Assembly: GCA_024867545.1 (NCBI GenBank)
Contig: JANFNE010000006.1
Coordinates: 1,448,001 to 1,512,000 of the forward strand
Direction: 5' to 3'
DNA: 64,000 nucleotides
Source of the DNA: Phytopythium helicoides
Taxonomy: Eukaryota > Oomycota > Peronosporomycetes > Pythiales > Pythiaceae
Shown one piece after another: positions 1-11,484 of this stretch. A model generated the notes under the pieces. That model made no database searches. It had not been told where the DNA came from and was given only the letters and a program-made list of their open reading frames with translations. The translations under genes were made by a program, and so were the position numbers. Position 1 is the first letter of the stretch, and the number at the start of each line of letters is the position of its first letter.

Positions 1-34
1 CCGAGCGCCATTTGCCGATTGCCCGCGCCGCTCC

Positions 35-641
35 ATGAGCTCCCCGTGCGTCCTGCCGCTCTCGCCCGCCACCCAGCAGCGCATGCTCAAGCGACCGCGC
101 GGCGCCTCGAGCGACGACGCGCCCGCCCCAAAGGCGCGCAAGCAGGCGCCCGTCGCCGCCTCGCCGCAGCCTGCAGCGCCGGTCGCGGCCGACGCGCAGC
201 CCGCGGCCGTGGCGCCCGCCGCCGCCGTCGAGCCCGACGACGTGTCGCCGCTGCTGCTCGCCAACATCCGCTACGCCATCACCTTCATCCAGAACTCGCG
301 CCGCCACGCGCTCGCGCTCTGCCTGCAGAACCAGTGGGAGCGCGCGCTCGCCGTGCTCGAGAAGATCGAGCGCGCCAACGACAAGATCTCGCGCCATCGC
401 CGCCGTACCGTGCTCGAGCAGGCCAACGCCATGGCCGCCGCACCCGCCGGACGCCCACGAGGACAAGCCGCTGCTCGCCAAGAAGCGCTCCGTGCGCTTC
501 TCGGACGACGTGGCCGTCGCCGAGGCCGAGGCGCTCGACCGATCGCCGGCGCCAATGCCCATGCTGCTCCGCGACGAGATACTCGTGCTGCGCGCCTCGC
601 GACCCATCCCGGCACAGAACTTCTCCGAGTTTTGGAGCTGA
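35..641 (+). CDS. Small basic/Ala-rich protein with PP1-docking-like motif (one frame break)
   Basis: I do not recognise a family. The frame opening at the ATG at 35 has a low-complexity Ala/Pro/Lys N-terminus, then a helical segment (about residues 70-125) with the motifs LLLANIRYAITFIQNSRR and NQWERALAVLEKIERAND. Near 430-447 the plausible reading moves to another frame, which continues with a charged segment holding KKRSVRFSDDVAVAE and ends at a TGA at 639-641 after NFSEFWS. R-S-V-R-F fits the RVxF docking consensus for protein phosphatase 1, so a PP1-regulator role is possible but is inference. The original frame runs on to 718 only as Arg/Ala-rich sequence typical of shadow translation. 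The shift is most simply a one-base assembly error, though a short intron is not excluded. Confidence 0.5.
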
Positions 642-1015
642 AGAGAGGGGCCGCAGACTTCTACGTACTGTCTTCTTCTCCACCGCCGAGCGCGACTTCG
701 CACGCCGGGGACCTGTAACTACTCGAATTGAGCGTACCATATTTATCATGTAGCTACCAAGCCTAGCACACCCATCAACTAGCTATAGACACCAACAAGT
801 AAAACCTCTTCGTCAAACTCAACAAGTCATTTCGTCGTAGACATGATGCTGACCTCAGCGGCAGGAGGTGCTCGCGGTGCATGCGCCAAGTGCGTAGCGA
901 CCTTACAACCGCATGTTCTCCAGCGATCCATATTCGTCTGCAGACGGCAGACGGTCGGATCCGATCTTTGAGCGCATGTCCCACGTGGCGCCGAGCGTGG
1001 CTCCAAGCGGCGTTA
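642..1015. other. Intergenic, nothing recognised
   Basis: This is the space between the 3' end of the first gene and the 3' end of the tRNase Z gene, which converge. The open frames here have no conserved features and are antisense noise. No repeat or RNA gene was seen. Confidence 0.5.
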
Positions 1016-2062
1016 TTATCGGCAGCCAAGCATGATCTTGCCGCATAGCGACGCCGGAACGCGACGCTCCAGTGCCTCAACGAGGCTCACAGTGCTGTAG
1101 CGCGCAGAAAAGTGCACCAGCAACAGCGTCTGCACGTCCACGAACAGTCCTTCAAGCTCGACGATCTGCCCAAGCGAGAAAATCAGGGAAAAAGCGTCAC
1201 ACACACACACACACACAAAACTTTCGCATGGTCGCCGAGAAACTTTCTGCGCAGAGAAGGCAAGTGTACCTGGTCGAGATGGATATGTCCGCGGCTCACG
1301 GCATCCTCGGGAGTCTTCATGTCGTCAACATACGTAGCCTGCGGGCAAACGCGACGATCGCACCCATGAGCATCGCAGAGCACGAGCCGATCAGCGCGAG
1401 CGTCTCAATGAACGCACCTCAGTTATGAGCACTTTCACCCGCAAAAGGTCTCGCATGTTGTTCTCCCCGCCTTCGGGCGACGCTGCACTCGTCCGAAACA
1501 CTTCTGCGGTCGTGTCGCCCGTGTACGCGATTTCGGGCGTGAGAGCGTCTTCAGTGACTTCCTCACCCAACTTCCGGCGCTCTGCAATCTCCTTGCTGTC
1601 TACCCCAACGAGGTCGCTTCGAAGCCGGCATTTGCGCTTGTAGACGACGAAGCCCAGACTCGGCACGCGGTGCACCGTTGGGATGGCCTTAACCACGAGG
1701 TTGTTGGGCAATACGACTTGCTGGAACGGCACGAGCGGCACGATCTTGGCAGCGAACGGTGCGTCTCCCTGCATCTTGGCGCTAGTATCGAGCAATTGCT
1801 GCAGCAGCGGAGCGAGGTGACTCGGCACGTAGTACGTCGCGGGCTTCATGCTCTGCAGCGCGCGGCGAGCAGCGTGCGCCACGAACGCTTGCACATGGTC
1901 GACGTGTCCGTGCGAGATGAAGACGTGTGACTTGCTCACGACCCTGCCGTGGATGCAGCCGAGGTCGAACGCGAGGTCCAGCGAGTCGACATAACAGCAG
2001 GACTCGACGCCCGCCACCGAGCTGACGTGGAACGTGTAGCCCTGCGCGGACACAACCGCCAT
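1016..2062 (-). CDS. Short-form tRNase Z (RNase Z, metallo-beta-lactamase fold), 3 exons
   Basis: This endonuclease removes the 3' trailer from pre-tRNAs. Exons are 2062..1418, 1338..1270 and 1165..1016 (287 aa; lengths sum to a multiple of three), with GTGCGT...CAG and GTACAC...CAG introns of 79 and 104 nt. Exon 1 carries the zinc-binding SHGHVDH (HxHxDH) motif, and GDT near its end is the next metal-binding region. Exon 2 holds TYVDDMKTPEDAVSRGH and exon 3 holds LLLVHFSARYS, both matching the C-terminal motifs of plant and animal short RNase Z (TRZ1/ELAC1 type). Length is normal for the short form. There is no evident transit peptide, so cytosolic or nuclear action is likely. Intron 2 contains a CA/TG microsatellite. 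Confidence 0.9.
1198..1217. repeat. (CA)10 microsatellite
   Basis: Ten uninterrupted CA units lie inside intron 2 of the tRNase Z gene, reading as TG repeats on the coding strand just upstream of the acceptor tract. Confidence 0.9.
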
Positions 2063-2618
2063 CCTGGTGCGCCTGATGACCCAGGATCAGCGATCAGCAA
2101 AGCAGGATTGCCCGACACAGACAGCCCCGGCGCGCGCCGTGATCAGCAACGCGCGGGGGTCTACGCGCGGCGCGTAGCGCTCAGGAAGGCAACACCGGGA
2201 CCACGCTCCGGCAGATCGTTTCTGCAGCCGTGGGCCTTCTGTCTTCTCGCTTGCCTCGACAAAGTACGATCGGGATCACCTGGCTTTTGCATCAGTGACA
2301 TCTCCATTCCGAGTGGAAAACATTCAAAACAGCATTCACCTTACGGGCACGTGGCGGTAATGACGTGTGAATGCGTGCAGCCGAGGAATCGAGGGTCGAG
2401 ACCACCAGTGGTGAATGCGCTGGTCAGTGGTGGTCTACTCTTCGGACCGAGAGACACCCCGACACATTCCATTCGGCGAGGCATAGCGCTCGCGACACCA
2501 ATCGGAGCGCGGCGCTGTGTCCACTCACGCGCTCGCGAGTGCCTTGCAGCTCCAGCCCCTTGGGAAGTCGCCAAGGCTATTTTGATTCCCGCTCGCTCCA
2601 AGACCCGCCGCCGTTGCC
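2063..2618. other. Divergent intergenic region
   Basis: It separates the 5' end of tRNase Z (minus) from the 5' end of the SLC43-like transporter (plus), so it must hold both promoters. No recognisable coding or repeat feature was seen. Confidence 0.5.
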
Positions 2619-4252
2619 ATGATCTCTGCGCGCTTGGCGCTCGTGCTCACGGTGCTCGCGTCCGACCTGCTGCTCACGGGACTCGTGTTCGGATGGGCGC
2701 CGCTGCTGTTGCTGCTGCAGGAGGAGCAGCAGTATAGCGAGCTGTGCGACCCCGACGAGTCCTCGTGCGTTGCGCAGGAGAACAAGCTCAACCTCATGTT
2801 CGCCGTGGCGTCGGTCGCCATGAACGCTGGCGCGCTGCCCATTGGCGTCTTCCTCGACTACATGGGCCCGCGCATCGCCACCTGCTGTCGCCGCTCTCAT
2901 TGAGGTCTCGGGCATTGTGCTGTTGGCGCTCGCAGACTCGCAGACGTTCGACGTGTTCGTGCCAGCGTACCTGCTCATCGCGTTCGGAGGCTGCATCACC
3001 ATGATGTCGTCGTTCCCGGCGAGCTTCCTCATCATGCAATACCAGACCGCCATCCTCGCTGCGATTAGTTGCCTGTTCGATGGCAGCAGCGTCGTGTTCC
3101 TCGTGCTGTACACGATCCACGAGCGCTTTCGGAGCCACCCGCCAGCAGCTTTTCCTCGGCCTTGCATGCATCGCGGCGGTCATTTACCTGCTGCTGATCG
3201 CGCTTTGGGGGATCAACGAGCACCACTTGCTTGAGAAGTCGTCCAAGGTGAGCAGCGGAGACATCGAAGCTGAGTACTTGCTTGAAGATACCACCGAGCC
3301 AGCCATTCGCGCAGTTTCACCGTCAAGAGAAGCGAGTGGGAAGGCTGCAGCAGCACCGCTGGTCGTCAATGCCAGCCACCATAGAACGGATTCATACGGC
3401 TCGACGAATGCCTTGCAAAAGGCGCAACTGACCAACAGCAGCGGCCTTGAGGTACAACATGTCGTTTTGCACGACCTGGACAACGATGCATTCTCGCTTG
3501 TCGATGTGTCTATGAGCCGCCAGATGCGGACGTTCGAGTTTGCGTACATCTTGATCTTCGCTGCAGTGCAAGTGCTCCGCGCTACAATCTACATTGGTAC
3601 AGCCAACAAGCTGCTTGACAACTACGGCGATGCGGAACACGGGTTCATCTACACCAAGATCTTCAGTGTGGTGCTGCCGATCGGATTCGTGTTCGTCCCT
3701 GCCATCGACCACCTCGTTGAGACTCGCGGACTGGCCGTCTCGCTGCTGTTCACGACGGTGCTCGGAGCGCTGTACAGCTTGCTGACACTCGTGCCGAACC
3801 TCCCCCTGCAATGTCTGACTGCCTTCATCTTCACCGCATTTCGCGCGTTCCTATACGCCGTCATGTCGGCGTTCACTGCCAAGACGTTCGGTCTCAAGAA
3901 CCTCGGGTCACTCATGGGCGTCATCTTCTCCATCAGCTCGATCGTGAGCCTGGCTGAGTACCCTGCCGTGTACCTGTCGAACCTGTACTTCGCGGGCGAC
4001 CTGACGTACCTGAACGCGCTTTCGCTCGTCCTGTGCATTGGTCTCATGCCGCTCACCGAGTGCCTGCGCAAGTACGAGCACCACCGCGAGCGCCGGGGCC
4101 GCGTGCTCGCGCGGCACAACGGCGCTGTGGACCAGCACGGCCGCCAGGTGTACTCGACGCTGATGGACACACCGACGCACGGGCTGACGTACCTGCGGTC
4201 CCCCGGCATCACGGCGAGCGCCGGCAACCAGCTCAAGTTCGCGCAGCCGTAG
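2619..4252 (+). CDS. MFS transporter, SLC43/FMP42-like (two frame breaks)
   Basis: Polytopic major-facilitator transporter. The N-terminus from the first ATG (MISARLALVLTVL) gives TM1, followed by GWAPLLLLLQ and a Cys-containing loop ending in VAQENKLNLMF, then TM2 and the A-like motif GVFLDYMGPR. This order is the SLC43 (large neutral amino-acid transporter) and yeast FMP42 signature. The frame shifts near 2880 and again near 3125. The last frame (about 3125-4252) contains a long hydrophilic central loop with acidic and Ser-rich sequence, then the second six-helix bundle including AFTAKTFGLKNLGSLMGVIF and a basic cytosolic tail. Both breaks keep the TM pattern continuous, so the gene is probably intact in the organism. 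Substrate is unknown; amino acids are the family expectation. Confidence 0.8.
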
Positions 4253-4552
4253 CTTTCTATTCCGGAATCAATCAATTGCATGATAGACGCTTGCCAAAAT
4301 GGCGTTGAAGTCGCTCGCGGCCTTTCTCGACATGTTGGTTCCAGTATGCCCTCTTCAACTCGTACTTAGTCGGCCTCTTTTTTCGGGACGGTGTCCCTCG
4401 TTTCGGGACCGGAGCTGAGCACCAGTGAAATGCGCGCAAGGTGAGCTGGCAAGGGGAAAAGCTCGGCCAGAAAGAACCCCGTCAAGGGCCGAGGAAGGCG
4501 AGAAAGGCGCCGGTTCCTTCCGTAAGCAGCAGCAGCAGCAGCGACAGCAGCC
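4253..4552. other. Intergenic / 5' region of eIF3c
   Basis: Short spacer between the transporter stop and the eIF3c ATG. A CAGCAG run lies just before the ATG. Nothing else was recognised. Confidence 0.45.
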
Positions 4553-7524
4553 ATGGCGAGCCGATTCTGGGCAGCGGGCGGCTCCTCGTCCGAGGAGGAG
4601 AGCGACGCGTCGGAGGCCTCGGACGTCGAGATCTCGCAGCAGCAGCAGGCGCGCGCCGGCGTCGCGCTGGGCCGTCGAGTCGGACTCGGAGAGCGATGAC
4701 GACACGCGCGTGGTCAAGAGCGCCAAGGACAAGGCGCTCGAGGGCGTGGACCGCGCGTGCACGCAGCTCAAGAACCACATGAAGATCAACGACTGGACGC
4801 AGATCCAGACCGAGTTCGACGCGCTCTTCAAGCTCGTCGACAAGGTCCAAGGGCTCTATCAAGACCTCCGCGGGCCACCACCCCAAGGTCCTCGTGCGCA
4901 CCATGGTCGCGCTTGAGGACCTCATGGTCGAGAAGCTCAAGAACAAGGCCGAGCAGAAGAAGATGAGCAAGGAGAACAGCAAGGCCCTGATCCGCATGAA
5001 GGGCAAGCTCAAGAAGCAGCTCGAGCCCCTGCAGCGCGAGCTCGAGGCCTTCCGCGCCCACCCGGAGAGCAGCAGCAGCGAGGAGGAGAGCGAGTCGGAC
5101 TCATCGGATGAGAGCAGCAGCGACGACAGCGACTCGGACTCGTCGGCCTCGGGCTCGGGCTCGTCGGAGGAGTCGGACGAGGACGCTTCGCAGGAGGAGG
5201 AATCGGAGGAGGATGGCTCCAGCGATGAGTCAGGCTCTGACGATGACGACGACGATGATGATGACTCGTGGCCTTCGTCCGAGTCGTCGTCGTCCGAGTC
5301 GTCGGAGGACGAGGACATGCCGAAGGGCAAGGGCCGTCAATTCTGGCTGAAGCAGACGCCGACGGAGACCAAGGCCAAAAAGATCAAGGGCCCTAAGCAG
5401 CCTAAGGTGCGCGCCGAAGCCAAGGAGGAGACCGCCGCCGTGCAGAAGCCCGTCGAGGAGGAGCTGAAGCTCACGCCGAGCCAGTTCGACCGCCGCATCA
5501 AGGAGATTGTCGCGATGCGCGGTAAGAAGGGCACGGAGCTCTCGGAGCAGCTCACGACGCTGCGCAAGCTCGCCAACTACGCGCTCCGCCTCGGACCTGC
5601 TCGCCAGCTTGTGGCCACCATGTACCTGGTTGGCTCGCAGATGTTCGATGCCTCGGGCAAGATTGACCGCGTCATGTCTGCGCGCCAGTGGAAGCAGGCC
5701 CACGCTGACCTGAGCTCGATCCTGATGCTACTCGAGCAGAACCCTGGCTTTTCGATCGCCCCCCTGACGTCGGAGGACCAGGCCGATATGCTGAAGGTTG
5801 CTCGGGAGGTTGCTGACGCTGCTGCCGGTGTTGTGACGGATGGTGACAAGGATGAGGATGAGGCTGCCGACTTTGTCGACACGCTGCCGAAGGCTGGCTC
5901 CAAGGGCAAGATCAAGGTGTCGGGAGACCTTGCCTCGTTCATTGAGCGTCTGTCGGAGGAGTACACCAAGGCTCTCCAGCAGACGGACCCCCACACCAGT
6001 GAGTACATCACGCGCCTGTTTGACGAGGGCCTCCTGCTTGTTGCTGCCGAGCGCGTTCAGGCCTACTACGAGCGCACGCATGAGTTTGGCCGCGCCTCGA
6101 CGGTCGCTCTCATTCGTGCGGAGCTCATCTACTACAAGCACGAGTCGATCGCGATTGCGCTGTCGGAGGCTCAGGCCAAGCGCGCCGTCTTCGGCGACCC
6201 GCTGCTTCTGCACCCGGCTTGCAACGGTGCTACCAAGATCGCCGTTGGTGATTTCAACGCGTCAGTAGTCCACCCCGCCTCGATCTCGGGTGTGCCGACG
6301 GTCGACGTCCCCAAGGTGGACACCGAGAAGGACCTTCGCGAGCTGTGCCTCTATGTGTTCAAGCACGCTGACATTCGCGCCAAGACCCGTGCGATGCTTT
6401 GCCGCATTTACCACCACGCGATTCACGACCGCTTCCATGAGGCGCGTGACCTGCTCCTGATGTCCCACATCCAGGACAACATTACCGACGCTGATATCGC
6501 GACGCAGATTCTGTTCAACCGCATGATGGCGCAGCTTGGTCTGTGTGCCTTCCGCTGCGGTCTGATCTGGGAGGCGCATGCTTGTCTTTCGGAGATCTGC
6601 ACGGGTGCTCGCACCAAGGAGCTTCTCGCGCAAGGCATGCAGTCGTTCCGCTTCCAGGAGCGCGATGTCGAGCAGGAGCGTCTTGAGCGCCGTCGCCAGG
6701 TGCCTTACCACATGCACATCAACCTCGACTTGCTCGAGACGTGCCACCTTGTGAGCGCGATGCTGCTCGAGGTGCCGAACATGGTCAACTCGCGAGTTGC
6801 CGAGCGCAAGCGTATGGTGTCCAAGGCTTTCCGCAAGCTGCTCGAGTACCACGAGCGCCTTGTGTTCGAGGGCCCTCCGGAGAGCCCGCGCGACCACGTC
6901 GTGGCAGCTGCCAAGCTGCTCGCGCAGGGCTCGTGGCGCAAGTGCGCGGAGCTTATCGTCGGGCTTAGCGTGTGGGACCTCATTCCTGGCAGTGGCGCCC
7001 CGAAGCGCATCCGCGAGATGGTGCAGCACAAGGTGCAGGTTGAGGCGCTTCGTACGTACCTGCTGGCTTTCAGCGCCGAGTACGACTCGGTGTCGCTTGC
7101 ACGCCTCACGGAGATGTTCGAGCTCGATGACAAGACCGTGCACAGCGTCGTGTCCAAGATGATGCTGAACGAGGAGCTTGCTGGTGCTTGGGACCAGGCC
7201 TCGCAGGCGATCGTGCTGCACAAGACAGAGCGCTCGAGCCTGCAGGTGGCTGCGCTGCAGTTCGCCGACAAGCTCTCGCAGATCGTGGAGAACAACGAGC
7301 GCATGATGGACCTGCGTTCGGGTGGCGGCGACTTTGCTGGCGACCGTGGCCGCCGTGGTGGTGACCGTGGCGACCGTGGTGACCGTGGAGGTAACCGTGG
7401 TGGAGACCGCGGTGGCAACCGTGGCGGCGACCGTCGCACCGGTGGTGGCGGCTTCCGCCCGAATGGTGGTCAGGGGCGTCGTGGTGGTGGCCAAGGTGGC
7501 GCGCGCCGTCCGCAGCGCCAATAG
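4553..7524 (+). CDS. EIF3C: Eukaryotic translation initiation factor 3 subunit C
   Basis: Core PCI subunit of eIF3, which assembles the 43S pre-initiation complex in the cytosol. The ATG at 4553 gives MASRFWAAGGSSSEEES, like the MSRFF acidic start of other eIF3c proteins. The frame then changes near 4660 (leading to DTRVVKSAKDKALEGVD, the conserved VKSAKDK block) and near 4860 (leading to VLVRTMVALEDLMVEKL), after which one frame is open to 7524. Next come KKMSKENSKALIRMKGKLKK, a long Ser/Asp/Glu-rich acidic linker (about 5080-5330), the helical repeats and PCI region (about 6000-7250), and an Arg/Gly-rich tail of RGGDRGD-type repeats (7315-7520). Because eIF3c is essential, the two frame breaks are almost certainly sequence errors. 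Confidence 0.93.
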
Positions 7525-7820
7525 ACAGCAAGCTCGTAGCTTTTTGGCGTGACGAGTGTAGAGTCATTCGTGGCGCTGCAAGAGGCGAGCGGAGTATGTC
7601 GGTAGTGTAGCGAGAAGACGGGTTAGTTTTTTATCGGAGAATTCTTCCACGTGTGAAAAAGCTGACTCAAGCTGCTGCTACCTGCGTTGTTCGTTGCGGA
7701 GGTGGTGGAAGCGTGGTGCATGTCAAAGTGAGATGTCTCGTGAAAGCAAAAAGAGGAAATGGATTCGTCACCACAACGTCAGCTAAAAACTAACTGTACG
7801 AAGAGTTCTGGGTCAGGATA

Positions 7821-8830
7821 TCACTCATCCGTGACTGCGCTCTCTCTGGCCGGCTTGGAGTCCCCACGACCGCGTCCACGCGACCATCGACCGCCTCCAC
7901 GGCCACGACCACGGCCACGGCCGCGTCCCCGTCCCCGTGTGCTGTTGCTCCTCGCACGCTCCGTGCCAGCCTCAATGTTACCACTGCCATTGTTGTCAGT
8001 TGATACATCTGCTGGTGCAGCTGGCGCGGTGGCTGCGACCTTCACCTCTCCACTGTCAGCCGTTTTCTCGGTTTCTTGCCCTGTCGGCGCTTGGAGCTGT
8101 TGGCGTTCTTCTTCTTTGCTGGCGGCAGTGGCACCTCGACAGGATGGGTCGCTCCCGTCGAGTCGCTGCTGTTGTCTGACACTGCTGCGTTGTTATTGCC
8201 CACGACCTCACGCTTTCCCTTGGCAGGCTTGCCTCGTGCCCGAGACTTGCTCGTCTTCCCCTCCCTGATCTCCTCTTCCCGCTGCTGCTTCTCCTCCTGC
8301 TCGCTGTCATCGCTGGCATCTCGCTGTTTCTTGCCGCGAGGTTTGCGCGGACGCCGCACGGGCTTCGCTGACGCCAGCATCGGGGTAAAGGGCGCCTGGT
8401 ACCCTGGGTCGCTCTCGTCCAGTGCGTCCAGCGAGAGCTTGATGGAAATGCCCGGGATATGGCGCGTGGTCTCGACCACGTCGAGCCCTTCCTCGAGCGG
8501 CTCGAACACGTCGACGGTCTCGACCGACGAGATGCGCGTGATCTGGTGAAGGCCCTGCACGCGGTGCTTGAGCACCTCGGCGACCGTCACGGCCTTGGCG
8601 ATGGCGTGGCCCATGGCCTTGAGCTCCACGGCGCGCTCCTTCTCCTGCTGCGCGCCACGACGTCAATTCTGGGCCGTTCGAGCCCGCGAGACCCGCAACC
8701 CACGCACCGAGAGCAGCGCCGACGCGTACGACACGTACTTGCGCACTTTGCCCTGCTGCGTGACGCGCACCTCGCCGGGCGCCGCGTCCTCCTCGCGCGC
8801 AGGGCGCTCCACGCGCCGGTACTTGTCCAT
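7821..8830 (-). CDS. Alba-domain DNA/RNA-binding protein with RG-rich tail
   Basis: Exon 1 (8830..8708) begins MDKYRRVERP and contains VTQQGKVRKYVSYASALLS. A 60-nt GTGCGT...CAG intron (8648-8707) joins it in frame to QEKERAVELKAMGHAIAK, then EVLKHRVQGLHQITRISS, completing an Alba domain (about residues 20-110). This domain binds nucleic acid; eukaryotic relatives act in RNase P/MRP and mRNA regulation. A basic, charged linker with AKGKRE and PAKKKN follows. The first frame stops at 8042, but another frame in step (EKTADSGEVKVAATAP) continues into a dense run of RGRGRG repeats to 7821. That is the usual Alba C-terminal RGG tail, so I infer one base is missing or gained near 8070. Confidence 0.82.
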
Positions 8831-8971
8831 GGGGTTCGCTTGGATCCAACCGTCTGCACCCGCGCGGGTTTTGAAGATCCTTCTCACTTGAAGTTTGTAT
8901 GCGCTGCAACACCTCCGAGACGGAATGTAGCAGGTTTACAAAGGTATAGTTTATTGAAGTCCAAGTGGACG

Positions 8972-9936
8972 TCACACTTTATCTTGAACCGATGCGGCGA
9001 GAGACTGTCGGCGAGAGGACAGGTAGGCCAGGAACTTGCGCGTGGGGGACGACGAGGTCGACGAGGAGCGGGGAGATCGCTTTGAGGTGTCGATCGAGAT
9101 CTCAGATGAGCTAGAGACCCGTCCGGAGGAGCTGATTGCTGTTGCGGACTTGGTCGGAGACACGTTCGGTGGACTTGCGGATGGTGGAGACAATTTTGGG
9201 CTACTGGTCATGGATGAGGCCTCGAGCGTCTTCTGGAGGAACTGCGAGAGCTTGTGCAACTTGCTATCCGTTTCTTGCTTGTCTTTCATCACTGCGTTGT
9301 ACTCGACCTGCAGCTCAGCGCTGTGCGCTCGGATCTTGCCCAAGAGAGCGTTCAGTTGCACGAGCTCGGAGTGCAGCTTCTTCTCCTCGCTCATGATGTG
9401 CAGCTTCTCGTCTGTAGCGCAGCGACACATCAGCAAACCAATACCTCAAACTCAAAAAAATTGCCAATGCGCTCACTTTTCGTTCTCTCGAGCTCACTCT
9501 TGGCGTTGCGCAGCTCCTTCTGCAGCACACGCACGGCGCTCTCGTAGCCGCCGACCTCCATGAGACGCTTCTCGGCGCCCATCTTCTCCTGAATAGCGAC
9601 CTCTTGCGACTTTTTCAGCACCTCTTCGTCCATCTCGAGCTCCTTCGTGCGCACACGCAACGCGCACGCCTCGATCGCAAGGTCCTCGGCCGCCTTCAGC
9701 GCGCGCGCAATGTCTTCCCGCGTCGCCTGCAGCTGCAGCTCATCGTCTCGCAAGTCTTCGCGAACACTCGCAATGTACATCAACGCCTCGCGCCTCGCCT
9801 TGGCCTCCATCGCTTGGTCGTCCATCAAAGCTGAACGAGGACACCAGCCTAAATATGGCTCGAAGCGCGCCATGCGCTCTCCCCTTGTAATCAGGTTGAA
9901 GTTGAAGTGAGAATGGTGTAGCGCACAACAATCCAC
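8972..9936 (-). CDS. Coiled-coil protein, two exons, Ser/Pro-rich C-terminus
   Basis: Exons 9936..9477 and 9411..8972 are joined by a 65-nt GTGAGC...CAG intron, giving 299 aa with the frame kept (TKN|EKLHIM). From about residue 37 (MDDQAMEAKARREALMYIA) to about 215 the protein is almost continuous heptad coiled coil, with segments such as KELRNAKSELERTK and QVEYNAVMKDKQETDSKLHK. The last 80 residues are a Ser/Pro-rich tail with repeated SPxxSPP motifs, likely phosphorylated. The start could also be Met22 or Met37. No catalytic motif is present; a structural or vesicle/cytoskeletal role is only a guess. Confidence 0.75.
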
Positions 9937-10051
9937 GCGAAGAGACGCGAAAAAAGAAAACCCGGCCGTATACTTGTTGCGCCACGCACTTGCCAGTCAA
10001 TCCCAGTTGTAGTTTTTGTCCCACGCGGCTCGCTGCGTCTGTTGGCAGCCG

Positions 10052-10059
10052 TTCATTCT
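10052..10059 (+). promoter_or_regulatory. Oomycete initiator-like element upstream of cathepsin gene
   Basis: TTCATTCT followed by TGCTTTTCGCC about 65 nt before the ATG at 10125 fits the oomycete Inr consensus YTCANTYY. Confidence 0.5.
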
Positions 10060-10124
10060 GCTTTTCGCCGGCTCCAGCTCAAGTCAACTCGAAGCCTCTC
10101 CAGTTCCCGCTCGGAAGCTCTCCA

Positions 10125-11484
10125 ATGGCTCGCCTGGCATCGTGGCTGGTGCGAGCGACTGCTCTGGTGGCACTCGTTGCTACGGCTCATGCGGACCAAG
10201 AAAGCTGTCACTGCAAGCGGACGATGAAGGGACGCGAGCATCTTCACCCTGCGGTTCATGAATTACCCGCATTGTCACTTGAGGAGAAGCACGAGATCGA
10301 GGGTCTCCCAGCGCACTTTGACTGGTGCGAACAAGGTTTCTGCGTCCCGTCGTGGAACCAGCACATTCCTCAGTATTGTGGATCATGCTACGCACACGGA
10401 GCCATGTCGAGTGCTCAGGATCGCATCAAGATCATGGCTAAGAGACGTGGATTCACGGGTCCGGACGTGATGCTTGGACGCCAGAGCTTTTTGAATTGCG
10501 CTCCTGGACACGGCATCTCCGGTGGCTGCGACGGCGGCGAAGCCGCGGATGTGTACGAGTTCATGAAGCGCTACGGACTTCCCGACGAATCTTGTCTGCC
10601 GTACAATGCGACGGACAACACCAAGTTTGGCGCCACGAACGGAACATGTCCGCCGGAGGGATACTGCATGAAGTACGTTCATAGCGGTTCGAGTCTAACC
10701 TCTTCAGTGAAAACGTACTCATTTCACTGTAAATGTTGGGTTATGCTGCAGCTGCATGTACACTCCTCAGAGCAAGACGAAGCCGCTTTGCTTCCCAGTG
10801 ACCAAGATGGTGCGATATCGAGCCAAGAGCTACGGTCACCTGTCGGGTGAGCTGGCCATGATGAAGGAAATCCTCCGTGGCGGCCCGATCACCTGCGGTG
10901 TTGCGTGCAGCGACGGGTTCACGTACGAGTACAAGGCCGGCATCATCGACGACCAGACGGGGTTTATGGATATCGACCACGATGTCGAGGTCGTCGGCTG
11001 GGGCGAGGAGAATGGCGTCAAGTATTGGCACGTGCGCAACTCGTGGGGCACCTACTGGGGAATGAATGGCTTTTTCAAGATTGTGCGCGGCAAGAACAAC
11101 CTCGGTATTGAAGCCGACTGCGCGTTCGTCGAGCCCGACATTAGTGACGAAGAGCTCGTATGGGAGGAAAAGCCCATCTACGGCGGATCCATCTTTGGTA
11201 TCGTTCCGTTCGCGGACACTGCTGACGCGCATCCTGTCCTCGACACCTCGGACGTGACCAAGAAGGACGGCGTGGGCGAGAATGAGATCCCAGTAGCTCA
11301 CACTCTACCTGAGCACATGCAAACCGCGAAGGAGGTTATGGCGACACAGCAAGAATCTGCCAGTGGATTCTTTGCTGTCCACGCGTTCTCGTTCTTCGTC
11401 GCCGGCAGCGTATTCTCACTGGTGTCGGTGTTTATGCTGGCGAGAGTGCAAGGTCGCCGCATGGTCTACCGCTCGATCCCGTGA
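10125..11484 (+). CDS. Cathepsin Z/X-like papain-family cysteine protease with C-terminal membrane anchor
   Basis: Exons 10125..10672 and 10752..11484 (79-nt GTACGT...CAG intron) encode 426 aa. A signal peptide (MARLASWLVRATALVALV) is followed by a short propeptide and a C1A domain. The active-site block NQHIPQYCGSCYAHG is nearly identical to cathepsin Z, with Tyr in place of the usual Trp after the catalytic Cys. The catalytic His lies in DIDHDVEVVGWGEE and the Asn in VRNSWGTYWGMNGFF. After the protease domain (to about residue 335) comes an acidic spacer and a 20+ residue hydrophobic segment near the C-terminus (FAVHAFSFFVAGSVFSLVSV), then a short basic tail. That predicts a type I membrane-anchored secretory-pathway protease, which is unusual for a normally soluble family. 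Confidence 0.9.

Noticed and set aside
4482..5330. Ser-rich 282-codon minus-strand frame
   Set aside because: Complement of the acidic Ser/Asp/Glu linker of eIF3c; the poly-Ser is a mirror of GAG/GAC codons.
6262..7521. 419-codon open frame antisense to eIF3c
   Set aside because: It is the complement of a GC-rich coding region with third-position bias; it is low-complexity (Thr/Val/Ala) and lacks any domain.
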